Positions 1 to 14,900 of a stretch of 64,000 bases of DNA are shown here, in pieces. The stretch's first letter is position 1. The number at the start of each line of letters is the position of its first letter. The DNA comes from Aptenodytes patagonicus (lineage: Eukaryota; Chordata; Aves; Sphenisciformes; Spheniscidae), in the NCBI RefSeq assembly GCF_965638725.1, contig NC_134956.1, positions 24,487,047 to 24,551,046 of the forward strand, written 5' to 3'. The position numbers and the translations under genes were made by a program. The notes beneath the pieces were generated by a model that was not told where the DNA came from, did not search any database, and saw only the letters and a list, made by a program, of their open reading frames with translations.

Positions 1-2705
1 GACCTCAGCTTTACAAGTCTGTTTTATAGTTTAGGTAATTAGTTGGGTAGTTTATGTCTAGTTTGACTTCTAGAAATAAAGAGAGAGTTTCCAATGCTGC
101 AAACACTTCCACATGCACTTAAACATACGTAATTAATGCCATGGAGATTACTGAAGGAAAACAAAATGCATTCCTGAAGACGATGGGGACCATTCACTTA
201 GATTACCAAAGCAAGATTAAATAGAGATGTTTGTCATATAAACGGTCAGCTGAGAAATTCCCAAGTAAGTAAACTCAGAGTAAAAGTTGCTATTTTTTCC
301 AGTGTCCATTTTGCTTTCGGTACAGGTTTGTTTATGGGATTTTTCAGAGTCATTCTGGAATACTCCGAGGCAGGGGGTAAATTAAATGGAATGAAATAAA
401 CACAGGTTCCTGCGATTCTTGTGTCAAAACCCTTTTTGGGTGGAACTCTGAAAATCTGGGAAGTCCTAACAGATGCACGCGCCAAGGTCCTTCGAATGGC
501 TGCCTTAGCCTCGTAGTGCTTGTTGTCTGCAAACAAGTACATTAATATTGCAGTGATTTATCTACTGGAGAAGTGAGGTTCTCGCTGGATTGCAGAATGC
601 ATCTGGACCGGCCTAATGAGCACATTCTTCACCATCAGAGACGCTGTGGAGGGCTTGCAAATATTTTAGACATGATTCACAGAGCCAAAAGGTCTTGTTT
701 ACTGATATGCTATTTATACCTAGCTCAATTAAACCTCTTCGAAAAAAAAAATCAAGGATGCCAACACTCGCAGTGCAGTTGGAAGTGAGTATCTCCTCAT
801 TAAAAGGCTAGAAAAACACCATTAATAATTTTGATAGATTCTTTCGGGCATATTTATGCCCTAGTCTTTGTCCAGCTGCATCAAGTATTCTATATGATGT
901 GATTCTGGCAGCAGATGAGATCAGTCAGAGTTCAACCGTGTCCCAGTGGCAGTCAGCCTCAGGTGCCGCGTTCCTGGGGATGAGCTTTGCCCCCCATCAG
1001 CCCAACCTTCACCCTGCCAGGAGGTGAGCTGCCAGCAGCGCCCGCTCTGCGGTGGGACTGCGGGGGCTCTGGGGCAACCGCCCCCCAGGTAGGGACAGAT
1101 CCTGGAAGCGAAGACCTGCAGCGAAACCCTCCTGGGAGCAATATTCTCACGTCAAGGTGTTTCCTGAGCAGAAATGTTTCTGCTTGGCCCGGCTCCTTAT
1201 TAGCACCTGGTAGAAAAATAACTGCTAATTCTCAGTGCTCAGTACTTGCAAAGCCTTCGGGGATGGAGACAGAGAACAGGGTGGTGGGAGCTGCGAGGCG
1301 CATGGCAAAGGCATGAAGCAGAAGCACAGAGGGACTGGCAGGAACAAGTGGCTCTGCTGAGGTCGGATCGGTTCCCGCAGGTCCTGACTCCATAAGCTAG
1401 AGAAGAGGTAAATCGCCAGAAGGACCCATTCTTTGTGTTAGTCGCAGGCTTAGAGAGAGATGCCTGTTTAAAGGAGAAAGCTGAAGAATAATTCACATCA
1501 TTTGAATCTCAGTTTCTTGGAAATCCAGGTCTTTCAAACCTGATGGTTAAAAAAATCAAAGCTATATGTGTAAAGTCAATGTGCTGCAAAGTGCTATATC
1601 CTGGAGCCTTCACAGTGGAATTAAATGCCTTGCCTTTCACATTAATGTATGTAGACTCTTTCTGGTACATGAACCAGCTACAGCTTTTGGAGGTGTCTCC
1701 TTGTACAGTATAGCCATACCTTATTCAACCCCTTGATCGAGAACAAGAAGCCGTGAGATAAGCATGAATGTTCATGTGGCAGTGAGCACTAGGAGCATTG
1801 ACATAAAATATTGAGACGTAAATTAGTGGTGGAAAGTAAGCACAACAGCCTTTATGTAAGACTTTAAAATGATGTACCCATTAAATAATAAAGGTTTTGT
1901 TCCCTTAATACACTATTAATAAATTTCAAACCATCATATCTTTAAAAAAATATACTTCTGTCAAGTGGAAAGCAGACTAATGTGGATTTAGAAAGAGGTT
2001 GGGAGTGCAACAAATTATAAATGCTTTCTACTTTATCAGCATTACAGAGTACTATTAATTTTAAAAATAGCTTTTAAAAACATACATGGCATACCATAAT
2101 GGAGATGGCTGTGTTTCAATACATCATCCTGATGACTCTTTCCACAGCAATGAGTTATGCAGACGTGCCAAGCTCTGTTTTGCAAATATGGTATGTACCA
2201 TGCTGCAGCTGAAAGTTAACAAAAGCAGTTTTGTCTTTTGATTCAGGATTGTGCTCTGCTGGGACTTCCGAGTGCGAGCGCTTACGGACGTGCTCTGTGT
2301 GTGCATCAAAGGCTGGGACGCTCCCTCCCGCTGCGTATCTCTCAAGGAAGCACCATCCCTGCAAAATTTCCGTTGTGCATTATCCCCATAGAGAGTTGGA
2401 ATCAGACCACTAATACACATTTTGAATGATTAAAAATAAGGATGTTAATTGAAAAATGCTAATGCAACTGAGTAGCTCCTTTGAAATACTTTGTCTATAA
2501 AAGTTTTCAGTGCTAATTGGCATGAGCGTCCTTAGAATGGTGTGTTATGTCTGTCTAAATGATGAAGGAAGTAGTTGCCATAGCAAGGACTGTTTTTATT
2601 GACTGCTTAAAGGAAAGAGACACATAAAACCGTAACTGAGGCCAGAAAATGAATTAGAAAAATCCCTGGGTAGCTCTAACTTATACTCGAGCTTGCTTGC
2701 TTGCC

Positions 2706-2719
2706 TTTTTTTTTTTTTT
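2706..2719. repeat. T14 homopolymer after GCTT repeats
   Basis: Three GCTT units are followed by CC and fourteen T. Low-complexity DNA only. Confidence 0.9.
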
Positions 2720-2972
2720 CCTTAGACTGCACAGTTCTTTACTCCTCATAAAATAGCAATTACAAATATGACAGAAGTCAGTGACCTGTTATGGCAGCCC
2801 TCAAAGGCTCAGGTAAAGCTCTGCCTTCTCGCAGGCTGGAAAGGCCCCACGGTCCCCAGACCCAATGTCCTCAGGCTTTCTGCTCAGCCTTTAACGTGCC
2901 CCCAGGTGAGTGGCAGCCACCATTCCCTTCAAATGTCTTAGCATTTGGTCCAACAGGAACAACAAACCTGTC

Positions 2973-2988
2973 TGTGTGTGTGTGTGTG
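2973..2988. repeat. (TG)8 dinucleotide microsatellite
   Basis: Eight uninterrupted TG units occur in the upstream intergenic DNA. It is a simple-sequence locus with no sign of function. Confidence 0.95.
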
Positions 2989-5900
2989 ACCGTGCCATCC
3001 ATCCCTGTCTGCCCGTTCCTCATCCCTTCTCCCAGCAGTAATTTTTTAACCTATTTGCCAGTTTCATCCAAATTGCACAAAGCCTCCAGGTCTCCTCGGC
3101 ACGGAGACCCTGCAGGGCTCACAGCAGCGTGGGGCTGGGTGGGGTTCGTGCTGCTGCTGGGAGAAAGGCCGCAGTGCAGAGTCGTGCTGGACGCGCGAAG
3201 ATTCCTCAGAGGAGACCTCCGTTACGAATACGACTCTGACCATGAGAACAGAGCCAGAGTTTGTATCATTTAAGGCATCGGGAATATACACTTGGGCTTC
3301 TCTCTCGCGTGGCCTCTTTTGTATGCACTAAGACATGAACTCCAGTTCAAGCTTTCTCTTCCACTGGGTCATTCCTAACTTTTCTTCCCCAATATTCATG
3401 CGCAGAACTATATTGTGGCTTTCCTTGGAGATAAGAATATTGCTTACAGAGCATGTGTGTGCTGCATTAATGTGTTCCTTAGTCACATTTTATTTTACTT
3501 AGTAACATAAGAATATCCCTAAATTTAATCGCCATTTACTGGGTACCTAATTCAACCCAAAAGACCAGAATTCACTAAAAGGCATAAGATTTGTTCTTTA
3601 AAAGCATTAGAATAATGATCAGACACTAGCTCAGGCTGTCATGATAAGGTTAGCAAAGTCATTTATTTTATTACTTTATCACTACTTGTAAAAAATAAAT
3701 TTGCCACCTAGAAATGGCAAACTCCATTTACCCGTGTACTGGTCTGTTCAACATCCTTCCTTCAGGCTTTCGCTCTTGCCTTCCTACCAGCGTATTTCTA
3801 CCGAGCTAATCAGGTTTTGTCGCCGCTTGGGGACTACGGTAATTGAACCTGTCTTTGTGCTCTTTTATGCCAATGTCCAGTTACATGGATTTGGAGCTGC
3901 ATTATCATATTCTTAGTCAAATGAATATCAGATGCAAAATCATCTCTCTTCATAATGCTTATGCAGCACTCTGTGTCCTCTGTGTTGATGTGATTATACA
4001 GATAAATACTTCTGCTGGAACCATGCTGTATAAAATCTGTATGACAGGTACAAGGAAATGCCTTTGCCCAGATTTACGTCCACATGCCGCTGTGCAACTA
4101 GGAGCCATAAATCTGGCTTTGTCTGTGGCCAATAGCCACATTCCAAAATCACGTTGTGAATGTGTGTGCGTGTCAGGCTGTGATGGATGGATACACGCAC
4201 AATGGTCACAATCAACCATCGCCAGCAATTCACTTTCTTTCTTTCCCAAATTTTCCCAGTACTTCATATGTAAGTTTAATATCCAACGGCACCTTCTCCA
4301 GATTATAACTCACGACCATCATGTGATGCTTTAGAGTTCCTAGTCCCTAATACAAACACCATGGACACATGATACACTCATCGATTACAAACGCATTCGG
4401 CAGATTCACATTTGTTGCGAAGGCTGTCCCCCCCTCACTTTTTGCCAGGTCGTGTATCGGGTCCATGCTACGCCAGCTTTATAACGGATCAGATATTGTC
4501 TGTTATCTCACATCCAGTAGAAAAGCGTGAGTCAACATCAGTATCAACTTAGCATGCTAACTAGAATGCCGGGAGTTTAACTGGGTATTCATCCTTGCTC
4601 TACATCAAATCTGTATGTTGGGTCCTACGAAAGGACACAGACTTCATCTTGATGGTTGTGGAGCCCCTGCCTGAAGAGCAGATTAAGTGTGTTTGTGTAG
4701 GATCCAGATATGCTGCAAGCTGTAACATCATTCTCTCATTTTTCCTATTATATTATGATCACCTGCTATTATTCGAGAGTATTTCAGCTCCATTCATGAT
4801 GCATACACAGAAAAATGTTCCACACCATCATTCTGAGGGTAAGCTATCTAGCTTGAATGAAACATGATCGTTTCTGCTTCAAGCAAATGAGAAGAGACTT
4901 TCTATTTTGCACATCACTGAGTTCTACATTTTGGCACTGTTTATTTTACTGAGCCTACATTACAGAATTAAAATATTAATATATTGGTGTTATTTAGACA
5001 GTAACTTGAGTATGTCTGTCATTTATATGAATTTCCCAGGAGGCAGATGTTTCAAAGACACGATCAGAGAACAGAAATAACTTTATCTTTTAAAATCATG
5101 AAACATCCTCTCCCTTATTCCCGACTACAGGTTTCAGTGACACCAACAACGTGCTCAGCACATGCCAGTCGTCCCATGTCATCTGTTCAGCACCTCTGGC
5201 CCTATCTCTCAGCTCCATTTCTAGTTTTCCCAATTCAGCACTCCCACCTTTCCGTGTTTCTGGGCTCTTTTTCCATCACCTTCCCAGCGCTCTGGGGTAA
5301 AGGCGGGAGGGTGCTTGGGCGTTAGGGTGCAGACTTGTTCAAGCGTGTTTGTTAGGAAAAGCTCTGCTGGGAGAGCCCCAGGGGTGATTAACAGAGATCT
5401 CAAAAGGTAGTTGACATTTCCCAGACTACGTGAAACTGTTATGCTGTCTCAGTGAGCAGCGTTCGCTGGCTTCCAGGCAGCGCTTCAGTGTGTGCGTACG
5501 ATCTGGCCACAGAGAAATAATCACCCAAGAAGTCTCTGAGACAATCTAGATGGAGGGAAACGAGTGTGTCGATGGGAGGTAATGGTTTCACAGGGTCCCC
5601 ACATCTTGACTGGGGACTGGAAAATCTCAGGTCTACTTTCCCCCTCCTGCAGCCTCCCGGGTTTTCGTGACCATTGCTATGAGAGCAGGGGAGGAGTGTC
5701 TGACCCTGGTGTTTGAACGTCCCTACGGCCGTTGACTAAACTTGACTAAAAACATGAGGTCTCTTGTTGGGAAGTGTCATTTTCAGATGTGCTTCTCTCC
5801 CATCCTGACTCTTTGGACAGAGATGTGTTTTAATAGCCCCTCCATCTCGATGCTGATTCAGACTGTGAGCTCCTTAAAGCAGCCCTGAGCCAAAGGAGGG

Positions 5901-8900
5901 CATATTTTCCAGTGACAGGTTGAAAGAGTTACAGCCCCTTAAATCAAATTAGTAGACAGCATCTGAGTGGGAGCCTCTGGAAGATGAATGAGCTGGCAGT
6001 TTTTAAAGAGTAACAACGAGGTAATAAACAAGATTAACACAAAACTAATGGAGGAATGGAGATAAATACAGGGAATGTCCGTGTAATGTCAGAGGGGGTT
6101 GCATGCCAGACTTCTGGCAACGTGTTTGAGACAGGAGTAGGTAACTCGTACCTACTAAATCACAGACATAAATCCTACGCTGTGTTAACGGAACATGAAT
6201 GATCTGCTCTGAAGTGAATGGGAAAAAGGAAGGGAATTCACTGTTCGTGATAAAAAGAGCTGCTAACCTGAGCTGCTCCTTTTTGTCCGAGGCAGGTTTG
6301 GAAAGGCACTCCAGCTGCCTGATGATGCGGATGGGTGTGCACGTGGCATTCAGTCCCCAACGTCATACAGATGCCCCCTGAAGAAGTCCGTATGCTTGGG
6401 GAGCCAAAAATGGCTCCTATAGCTGTTGTTTTGAAAAAAAGAGGAAATTTATCCTGGCAAGTTGATTCTGAATTACATACCAAGACCAAAAGGAGGTGAA
6501 AATGGCCCGTTCCTTCCCTTCCAGCCAGAGCAGATCCCTTCCAAAAGCTGACAGCCTACACCAACCCATGAACCTGCACCACGGGTTTACGAAGAGATTT
6601 CAGTGTGTCAGATCTCCGGGTACAGTCTGAAGTCTTAGTCATTTTTGGTTAAACGTTAATTAAACAAAGGAGTTTATTGATTAATAGGTGGACTTCTTAC
6701 TAACAGAAGTACAAAAGCCTCTCCAAAGGAAAAGGTGATGTTGTGGCTACAGCACAAGACTGAACCTTTGCAGCTCCGATGCCGAATCTCCCTGTTAGCG
6801 TAAGCAGGTCGTGTGAAGTTCCTTGTCCTTCAAACTTATTTGGACAAAATCTGGGTAAGGTAAGGGATAATATCTTTTATTATGTGACCTGATACACTTG
6901 GAAAAAGGAGCCAAGCTTTTGAACTGACGGACTTCATCAGATCCCAGCTCTACCCACTCCACAGGTTCCAGTTGTATCAGTGGGTCTGGAGAGGTTTACC
7001 TTCTCTCTACAAACCTTCCTGCCTTCTGTCCGCAGGCCATCAAAGTGTAACAAGAGGATTATTTGCCTGCCTCTCTGGAGCTATTGAGTGTGACTGTGCA
7101 AACACCTGGTTACAGTCTGGCACTTGTCAAGTACGTTTTTATTAGCGTCCACACCTGGAGAACAATAAAAGAGGAGACATTAAGAGGGGCTTGAAGGGCT
7201 GTGAAGTGGAGAAAAGCCTGTAGTGCAGCGCCCCGAGCTCTGCCTGAGACCCGGAGAGCCACCAGGGCTTTCCGGAGCTTACACCACCGGCACAAACGCG
7301 GTAATTAGCGACGCGAGAGCAGAGGTGGTTGCAGAGCTGATCACGCAGGAGCCATCCTAGCGAACGGGCTTGCGAAAGTCTCGTTGCAAGGCAGAGTTTG
7401 TCATGTGGAGCTGGGCTGACGTTTTAGGCATGTAAGCTCATACTTGGATTGAAATCCTTCGGTGCTGTTTGGTGTCCTTACAACCATTTGAGCAAATGAT
7501 GGAAACTATTACATTTGTGATTTTGTCTGCCACTGCTCAGAAACAGCCCGTATGGTACAGAGATGCCTTTCATTCTTAAGTGGTACATGGTTTCAACTTG
7601 CAAGAACATTTGATAAACCGTAGCTAAACTATAAGGAAATAAATACTTTCTTTTAAATCCATGGTTGTTTTTTGAACTTGTGAGCAACCAGTTAAGCTAG
7701 ATGGATTTAGAAAGGCCCTACAGTGTTTTTCTGTTGAAATACCAAATGATAAACACCATTTTTCTTGTGTCCCTGCAGAAACAAGACAGCCTAGGATAAC
7801 ATAACATTTTCTTTTACTTCCTTCCAACAATGGCACATTTCTTCTTTTAGAGGCTGATTACTATTTATTACTATAGTAAATGACAACTTAAATATATGCT
7901 AGCAGTTCTGCCGTATATCATTAATTTAAGAAAACAGGACACCTACTATCAAACTGCAATGGGTCCTTCTACAATGAATAATGGCAGTGATATGGCAACC
8001 TTTTAAAAGGAATTACTGGAGCATCATGATACCGATTTAAATGGCAACGTGTCACCGTGCAGAAGCAGATCATTCCAACTGGTACGTATGATTGATTACA
8101 CGGGCAATCGATAAGTGCGGCGCCTTAGGTTATGCACTGTGAGTGGCAACAAAAGAATAAGAAAGTGGGAAAACAGTCACAACCTGAACATGAAAATTAG
8201 CATTCTCCTCATAAAGGACATTGAGAGAAGTCCTTCATCCTTTGTCCATCCTGGGGGTGCAGGGATGCATTCAACGGGGCTGGGGGGCACTACCACACAT
8301 TTTGTAAAAGGCTACTCTTAAATTCTTCCAAAAGAGGGTTTGAAGTTGGAGCTGGGAGAGAGACTTTCGGGGCTGTTTTTCAATTAAGAAGATACTTTGC
8401 AGAGGAGGAATCTTTGTTTTCAAGTATTTTTCTTTTTGAGATTCCTGAGTTGTTTTCAGATGTGCCTTTTGGAAAGTTAAAGGAGGACTCTTAGTGTCGA
8501 AATGAAAAACTATTTAATCCACAAAACTACATACCAGGCTCTAAAGAGTAGCATCAGATAAGGTTAGGTCTACTTTGTTAATGGTTCTATTTTTTAACTA
8601 CAGTGATCTGCAAAATTACTTTTGTTACTTTTGTATTCTTGCAAGTCTAAGATTTCTCACTCTGGTAGTAAAGTTCTAAATGCCGTAACACTTCAGTCCT
8701 CAAATAAAGACAACTCAAACAGCCTGATACACACATCTACAGAGAGGGTGACACAGACACTTGACGCAGGACTGAAACAGAAGGCCACTACTTTATTTAC
8801 ATGTACTTACTACGCACAATAAGGAGCTGGGGCTGCTGGATGGGTCGGTCTCTGCCATTTGTAAGCTAAAAGATTTACAGCCCAGAACCAAACCGCTCCT

Positions 8901-11900
8901 GCTCCAGGATGGCTTCACCGTGGCTCAGACACCACAACTGGCCCCCATGGTCATGGTGTCTAATGGCTGGTCTTTGTCCGCCCTACCTCCCTCATCATCT
9001 CCACCACCTCTCCAATGACACATGACTGGCCAGTGCCCTCCGGATCCACCCGCTGACCTTTTACAGCCACATACGTCAGCTAAACTCAGCACTTCACCCT
9101 GGAACATCCTTCCTGGGACATTTCTTAGTTTCTTTGTGTACGCCCACAGCTTTCTCAAGAGGTTTTGCTTCATCCAGATTCAATTTCTCCCTTCCCAGAT
9201 TTGTCTTCCTACCAGGTGGGACAAAGCCACTCCTTCCTTGGCAGCGCGGCCAACTGGGCAAAGGCGATGGAGACGCGCCGTGGCAGCCCCGTAACGCCCT
9301 CAGCTCTCAGCACTGGGTGAAGCTAATGCCGACCACGGAGCTTTGCCCATCACGGCGCTGGTCCCTCAGGAGCCCGGCGGCAGGTCCTGCAGCCCCTGGG
9401 CAACAGAGAGCCGGCATCCTGCTGAGACCCCCGCCTCCAGCCGGACCCCGGGCAGCGCAGGGACAGCCAGACCCGGCTGCACCCGCGTGGTGCGGTTCTG
9501 GTGGCTGCTTTGGCTCGGCACAGAAGCCGGTTGTGCCAGGCAGCCACTTCCCGACGGGTCCGTCTGCACTGGAACAACTTCCTCTGAGCAGCGTGGCCAA
9601 GGCAAGACTAAAAAAAGCCCTTGATTCAAAATAAAAGGGCGAACAGGATGATGAATTTTCTTCATAAACGCTGTATGTCATTTCTTACTTTATAGGTAGG
9701 CTTACAGAATTGAGAGACTCAGACTGATACATGATTTTAAGAGCTTTACTCACTACAAATAATCTTTTGATGATGAAACTAACTGCTTAAAGCTTTGGAA
9801 GAAAAACCTTGCATGAATATAGCCAAATTAGGAAACCCATATCGTAACAGCTGTGTTCATAACCACATGTATTGCTATTTTATTTTTTAATCTACGTTAC
9901 TGGATCTATTTTTGACTACAAACTAGATGACTCACTTGATCACGACCAGTGAAAAAACCATAGTATGTTGCCACAAAATGCTTCTTAGAGTTGATGCAGT
10001 ATTTTTTTTTTTCTTTCCACTGCAATCATATATCTCTTTACAAACAACCATGGGCAAAATCAGCACATACAGGAATTGGGCTTGTTTTATTCAATAACCA
10101 AGGAGCTGCCTGGATTTAATTGTCATCTGTCTGCCTTTTTGATTCGTTTCTTCCAATTATTTTCCTGTCATTTTTCTTTGATTGCTCTGCTCTTATTGAG
10201 AGTCCAGGAGATGAAAATTTCTTCAAAAATATTTCAGCCAAATCTGTATTTTTACTACTACGTTCATGGAAGAGGGGCAAAAACTTAACCAAAAGCAGCT
10301 GCGGCACAGTATTTTCTACTTCATTTATCCCTTTATGTTCGTACAAAAGAGAAAAATTGAAAATTAGCCAAGAATGTAATACCACAAATTCTCTCACTAG
10401 AAAACACAGCATAGTTTGCAGTAATCCCTTTAACCATAGCATTAGCTTCTTGATTTGCAGCGCACAAACTCTGCTCTCAAAGAAGCAAAAGACTTCACCA
10501 GCTCTCGCAGACCCCCGATCACTGAGGCTGCGGTGGTCCACACCAGCACATCGGGGTGTGCTGTCTGTGACTTCAACTAGTTCATGGCATCATAAATATT
10601 TACGGTTGCTGGCCATTTCTGTTGTCTCTGGGCCAATTTTTCACTTGCATCAGTCAAGGAGCAAGTCAAGCAGCTCTTTTAAATTAATAGTATAAGCGTG
10701 GATCTACCCTGGGGACAGAGCAGCATCGACTGCTCTGTGAGGCTCGGGTTAGCTCTGTCAGCCCAACAGCATCGGCCTTCTGCTTAACAGGAAAATTCAT
10801 TTTCAGCTCCAAGGTTTCATTCCCCTTTCTGCAGCAATGCCTTTTATTTCTTCACAACAAAGCAGGTCAGCATTAATTCCAGGCAGAAGTTTGGCCCTTT
10901 CCTCCATGTGGGATTCCTGAAGAAATCAAGAAATTCTTAGGAAAATCTTTCTGCTCACCCAGCGCTGCCTCCCTCCTGCAGCAGGGCTCAGCCTTGCTAG
11001 TCTGCTCCCTACACGTCTGCTCTCTTAAGCCCCCACCCCGCAGCCTGACCCCGATTCCCCAGCCGGGCAGCTTCAAGCAGGCCTTGCTCCGTGTCACCTC
11101 TCCACCTCCCTCGGGACCTGTCCCCTTCCCCTAAGAAGCCCGAGCAGGGAGGGGGGCTGGGATAAGAGCAGAGTGCCAGCACTCATCCCGGCACGCATGC
11201 AGGGGCAGTGAAAATGAAGTTGTGGCTCAGGGACCGGTCTCCCTTGAGTCCTTATGGCTGACGTATATCGTGTGTCCATAAAGCTCCGTGTAAGCGTGGA
11301 CAGCATCCGCGGGGGGACCCACCAGGCTGCTGGTGTCCAGGCGGGGCTCCCGCTCCCCACGGGCGAGACTGGCAGCAAACGCACAAACAGGAGCACGTGG
11401 GTTTGTGCCCGCCGCCACAGAAATCCCGATCTGAGGTCTGGCACTAAGGACTGCACTGAGCACGCTGTAACCCCTCTCATGCCAGGGCCGGATCCTGCCA
11501 AGGGCTGCGCTGCACAAGCAGGACTGCGTACCACAGCCAGGGATGGCATGTGGGCGGTGGTGAAGGAGGGGACAGGGAAGCTCCGGCCCAGCGAGCTGAT
11601 CTGGTAAATCATCGGCCAGCTGCAAACTCCCAGCTGCCTGGGAGTTTGTCTTAATTCAGAGAGTGCCTGTCCGCACCTCAGCACCTGATGGGCTCTTCTC
11701 CTTTTTCATCCTCTTCTTCCCACCTTTTGGTGGGTCTCCGCTGCAAGAAGTGAAGCTTTTGAGCGGGGCTTGCCAGATCCAGACGCAGCCCTGATGCAGG
11801 CGGCAGAGAGCTGGGCTTGGTGAGCTGCTCCCTCTCTGCCAGGGGGAGCGTCCGGTGAGAGCGTGCAGGGTTCGGGAAGGGGGAGGGAGGACGTGGCCTT

Positions 11901-14900
11901 CATTCTCCAGGTTCAAAAGTCGGAAGGGCTGGAAAGCGGCTTGCTCCATTCTTCAAAGCCATGGCTGGAAGAATACGAGTGGCAGGAATATAAATGAGGA
12001 GTAAAGCTGCAAACTCAACTGAGTTAGACCTTGCAAAATCCATCTTAGAAAGTACAGATGCTGACCAGAGAAATGGGCATTGCTTAAGATGCTTTAAATC
12101 ACAGAGAACGATGCACTAGGAGAGACGGCCCTCCACAGATGACCTAATATGTCTTTTCTTCCCCTGTCCTCAGTGACTCCAATAAACTCCTGACCTCGCA
12201 GACCAATAAAGATGAACTCAAAGGAGACGGGAAGTCTGGCTTCACCTTCAGCATCTCGTCAGAAGAAGAGTGGAGCTCTGCTTGCTTCAGAAACGATTAC
12301 TAATGCCAACCGCCTACTGCCATTATATCAGCTAGCAACTATTTTTTTGTCCATGGTACAGGCTTCCTGCCTTCAGAGCTCAGCTGATCGCCGAGTGCAC
12401 TTCAGGAAGCAATAGCCTGGTGACACCTCTGCAGGGATAGTTTTGTCCTGATAAAAGCTGCTGGTGAATCAACAGGAAGCTGAAATCTCTGTTTCTCATA
12501 ACTGAGCATCTTTCCCCTTTGTCCATTTGTCGGCAATTTATGGGGAATGACTACTGCAGAGATTGAGCTGTGTTTAGTCATAGGATGATTTTGTCTCTTC
12601 CTAGCAAAGAGCTAAGTATAGCGCAGACTCATTATTCAGAGGCTGTCAGTGATAACTGGCGTTGGCATCCTTCCCGAGGCACAGTTTGAGCGGTCGGGTC
12701 CTCCTCGGAGCCGACTTTAACATGCCTTCGCCTCGCCCTGACTGCACTTCGCTCTGCTTCGCAACCTGCCGTGACGTTGGAGCAGATCTCATCCTCAAAG
12801 ACAACACTTATGCTTGTTTATTCCTGATGACAGGCTGAATTGTTCAGAAACCTAGAAACTAAAACAGTCACCGTTCAGCTTGACTGAGTTTCCCGTCTCT
12901 GAGAGCAGCCACTATAGGTGCTTCTCAAGGGGTGTCTGAACATCAGAAATAATCCACCCTTGATACGGCATCTCACTCTGGCTACGCTTAGCTATCGCTT
13001 GTCATGATTTATTTGTGTTACCATTAATTACAATTCCAGATGTATTTTTATTGTAAATATAAGCATCTAGGATGTTTTTAAATCTTATCCTAATCTTGGT
13101 TTTATTATCTTCCAATAGTAAGAAATCATAGAGCCTTATTATGCGCTGTGTCAAGCATTGTTTCCATGCTGATGAAAAGCCTTCGCTGCACGGGGAGAGC
13201 CTGGTCACTGCCCTGGCATCCGGAGCGTGCTGGTGCATACCTTTACAACTGCTATTTAAAACTAAAAGCAAGAAACAAAAAAAACCCAGAACCAGCACTT
13301 CTACATGTAATGTCTCCCTGCAACATGGATTCGTCACCCACAAACAGATTGCTTTTTCTCCACGCTTGTCCGAAGCGCGTCTTTCGGCTCCGGGCGAGCG
13401 CGGGAGCTGTCGGAGGACCTGCCTCAGCTGTCCCTGGGGCTGGGCAGCAGCTCCCTGCCGGGTGCTGGCCCGTCACCCCGTGCCTTGTGGCTCCCAGAAA
13501 TCCCTTTGTAAGTTCTTTCCTATTTCCCAGGTTGCCATGTGCGTGTGTGCATTGGGAGAGTGAGATAATGTCACCCCATTGCCATTTCAAATGTTTCCTG
13601 GGGCTGCCAAGCCCTTCATGGCATGGGTTTGAAAAACAATATCCCTGTGCCGTTCCCTCTGCTCGCTCCCAGAATGCCTCTGGAAGGTCAGGTTCAAACA
13701 CCCTCCCCAGAGGGACTTTATCTCTCCAGAATTTCTCATCTGCCTTTGTTTTTTAACCCAGATTTTTTTGAGGCTGTTTAAATACCTCTTCTGAAAAATC
13801 AGACATTCGCTCCGCGGGTCAGGGCACATTCCCGCTCTCCGGGGGGGTCGCCAGCCCCTGATGCCTTTGGCCTGTTTGCTGTATCAGGCCAGTATTACCT
13901 ACACGGCTCCTTCCCAATTATTTCTCTTGAACAGTGAATCCCTTCTCCCTGGGCTGGATCCTGGGAGGCATTGACCGCTCAGTCCTGCGCCGGAGAGGGA
14001 GAGCGCCCAGCATGGCACAGGGCTGCAGAGGAGACCCCGGCATTCACCAGCTGTAGAAGGATGTCATCACTGTCCCTGGCTGATTTTGAGGCGCGATTGG
14101 AGAATTCAGCGACTCGGCTCCCCCTGAGGCACCGTCCAGATTTACCCCTCTCTGCAGCGACCCATAGCTGGAAGCAGCAGAAAGTCCTTATCTTCTTCTG
14201 CAAACTGAGGAACCATGTAGGAAGCAAAGCAGAGCGTGGCTGGAGCACAAGATGGGAAATACAGGCGCCTGCGTTGCATTCCCAGTCTCCTCCCAGTGAG
14301 GTACCAGCCTTCGCCGCCGTTCACTCATTTTCCTTTCCACACGGCCGCTGTAAATTGTATTCCTTCATTTTGGAAAAGCATATCCAGGTGCTGGGGACAA
14401 AATGCAATGTGAGCTCTAATAAACCCTGCAGGGGTCACATGCGGAAGCAGATCAGCAAAAGGGACATAACCCAATTGTGAAGCGCCCTCAGAAACTGAAC
14501 ACAGGTCAACATGAGCCTGGGGTATCCGCTTCCTTTCTCTGCGGGAATGCATGCAAGAAATCTCAGAAAAATGTACCACCGTGTGAAGTATTAAATCAAC
14601 ACAAGAGTTTAGAATATTTTTTTTTAAAGTTACAGTCATAAAGAGACAGTTCAGTCCCGAGCTGTGGTTGTGTTCCCTGCTCCTGGTAGTTCTGCTTTGA
14701 TCACGGAACATAAGGAGGCAGTTGGATCCTGGTTTCTGCTATATTTCAGCACGGGTTTTTCCTGGACTCAGGCACAATGAGGAGGGGAGAAGAGCGGGGG
14801 ACAGTGGAAAGGGGGAATGGGGTGAGAGAGCTGGGAGCGGGAGCATGTGGAGCCCTCTTACCCTCACCTGCACAAAGGGGCGTTGTGCTGGACCTCCCTG

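Noticed and set aside
11094..11684. Overlapping - strand frames of 196 and 132 codons and a + strand frame in a GC-rich patch
   Set aside because: No recognisable domain or splice partners, and opposite strands are open together, as expected from high GC content.
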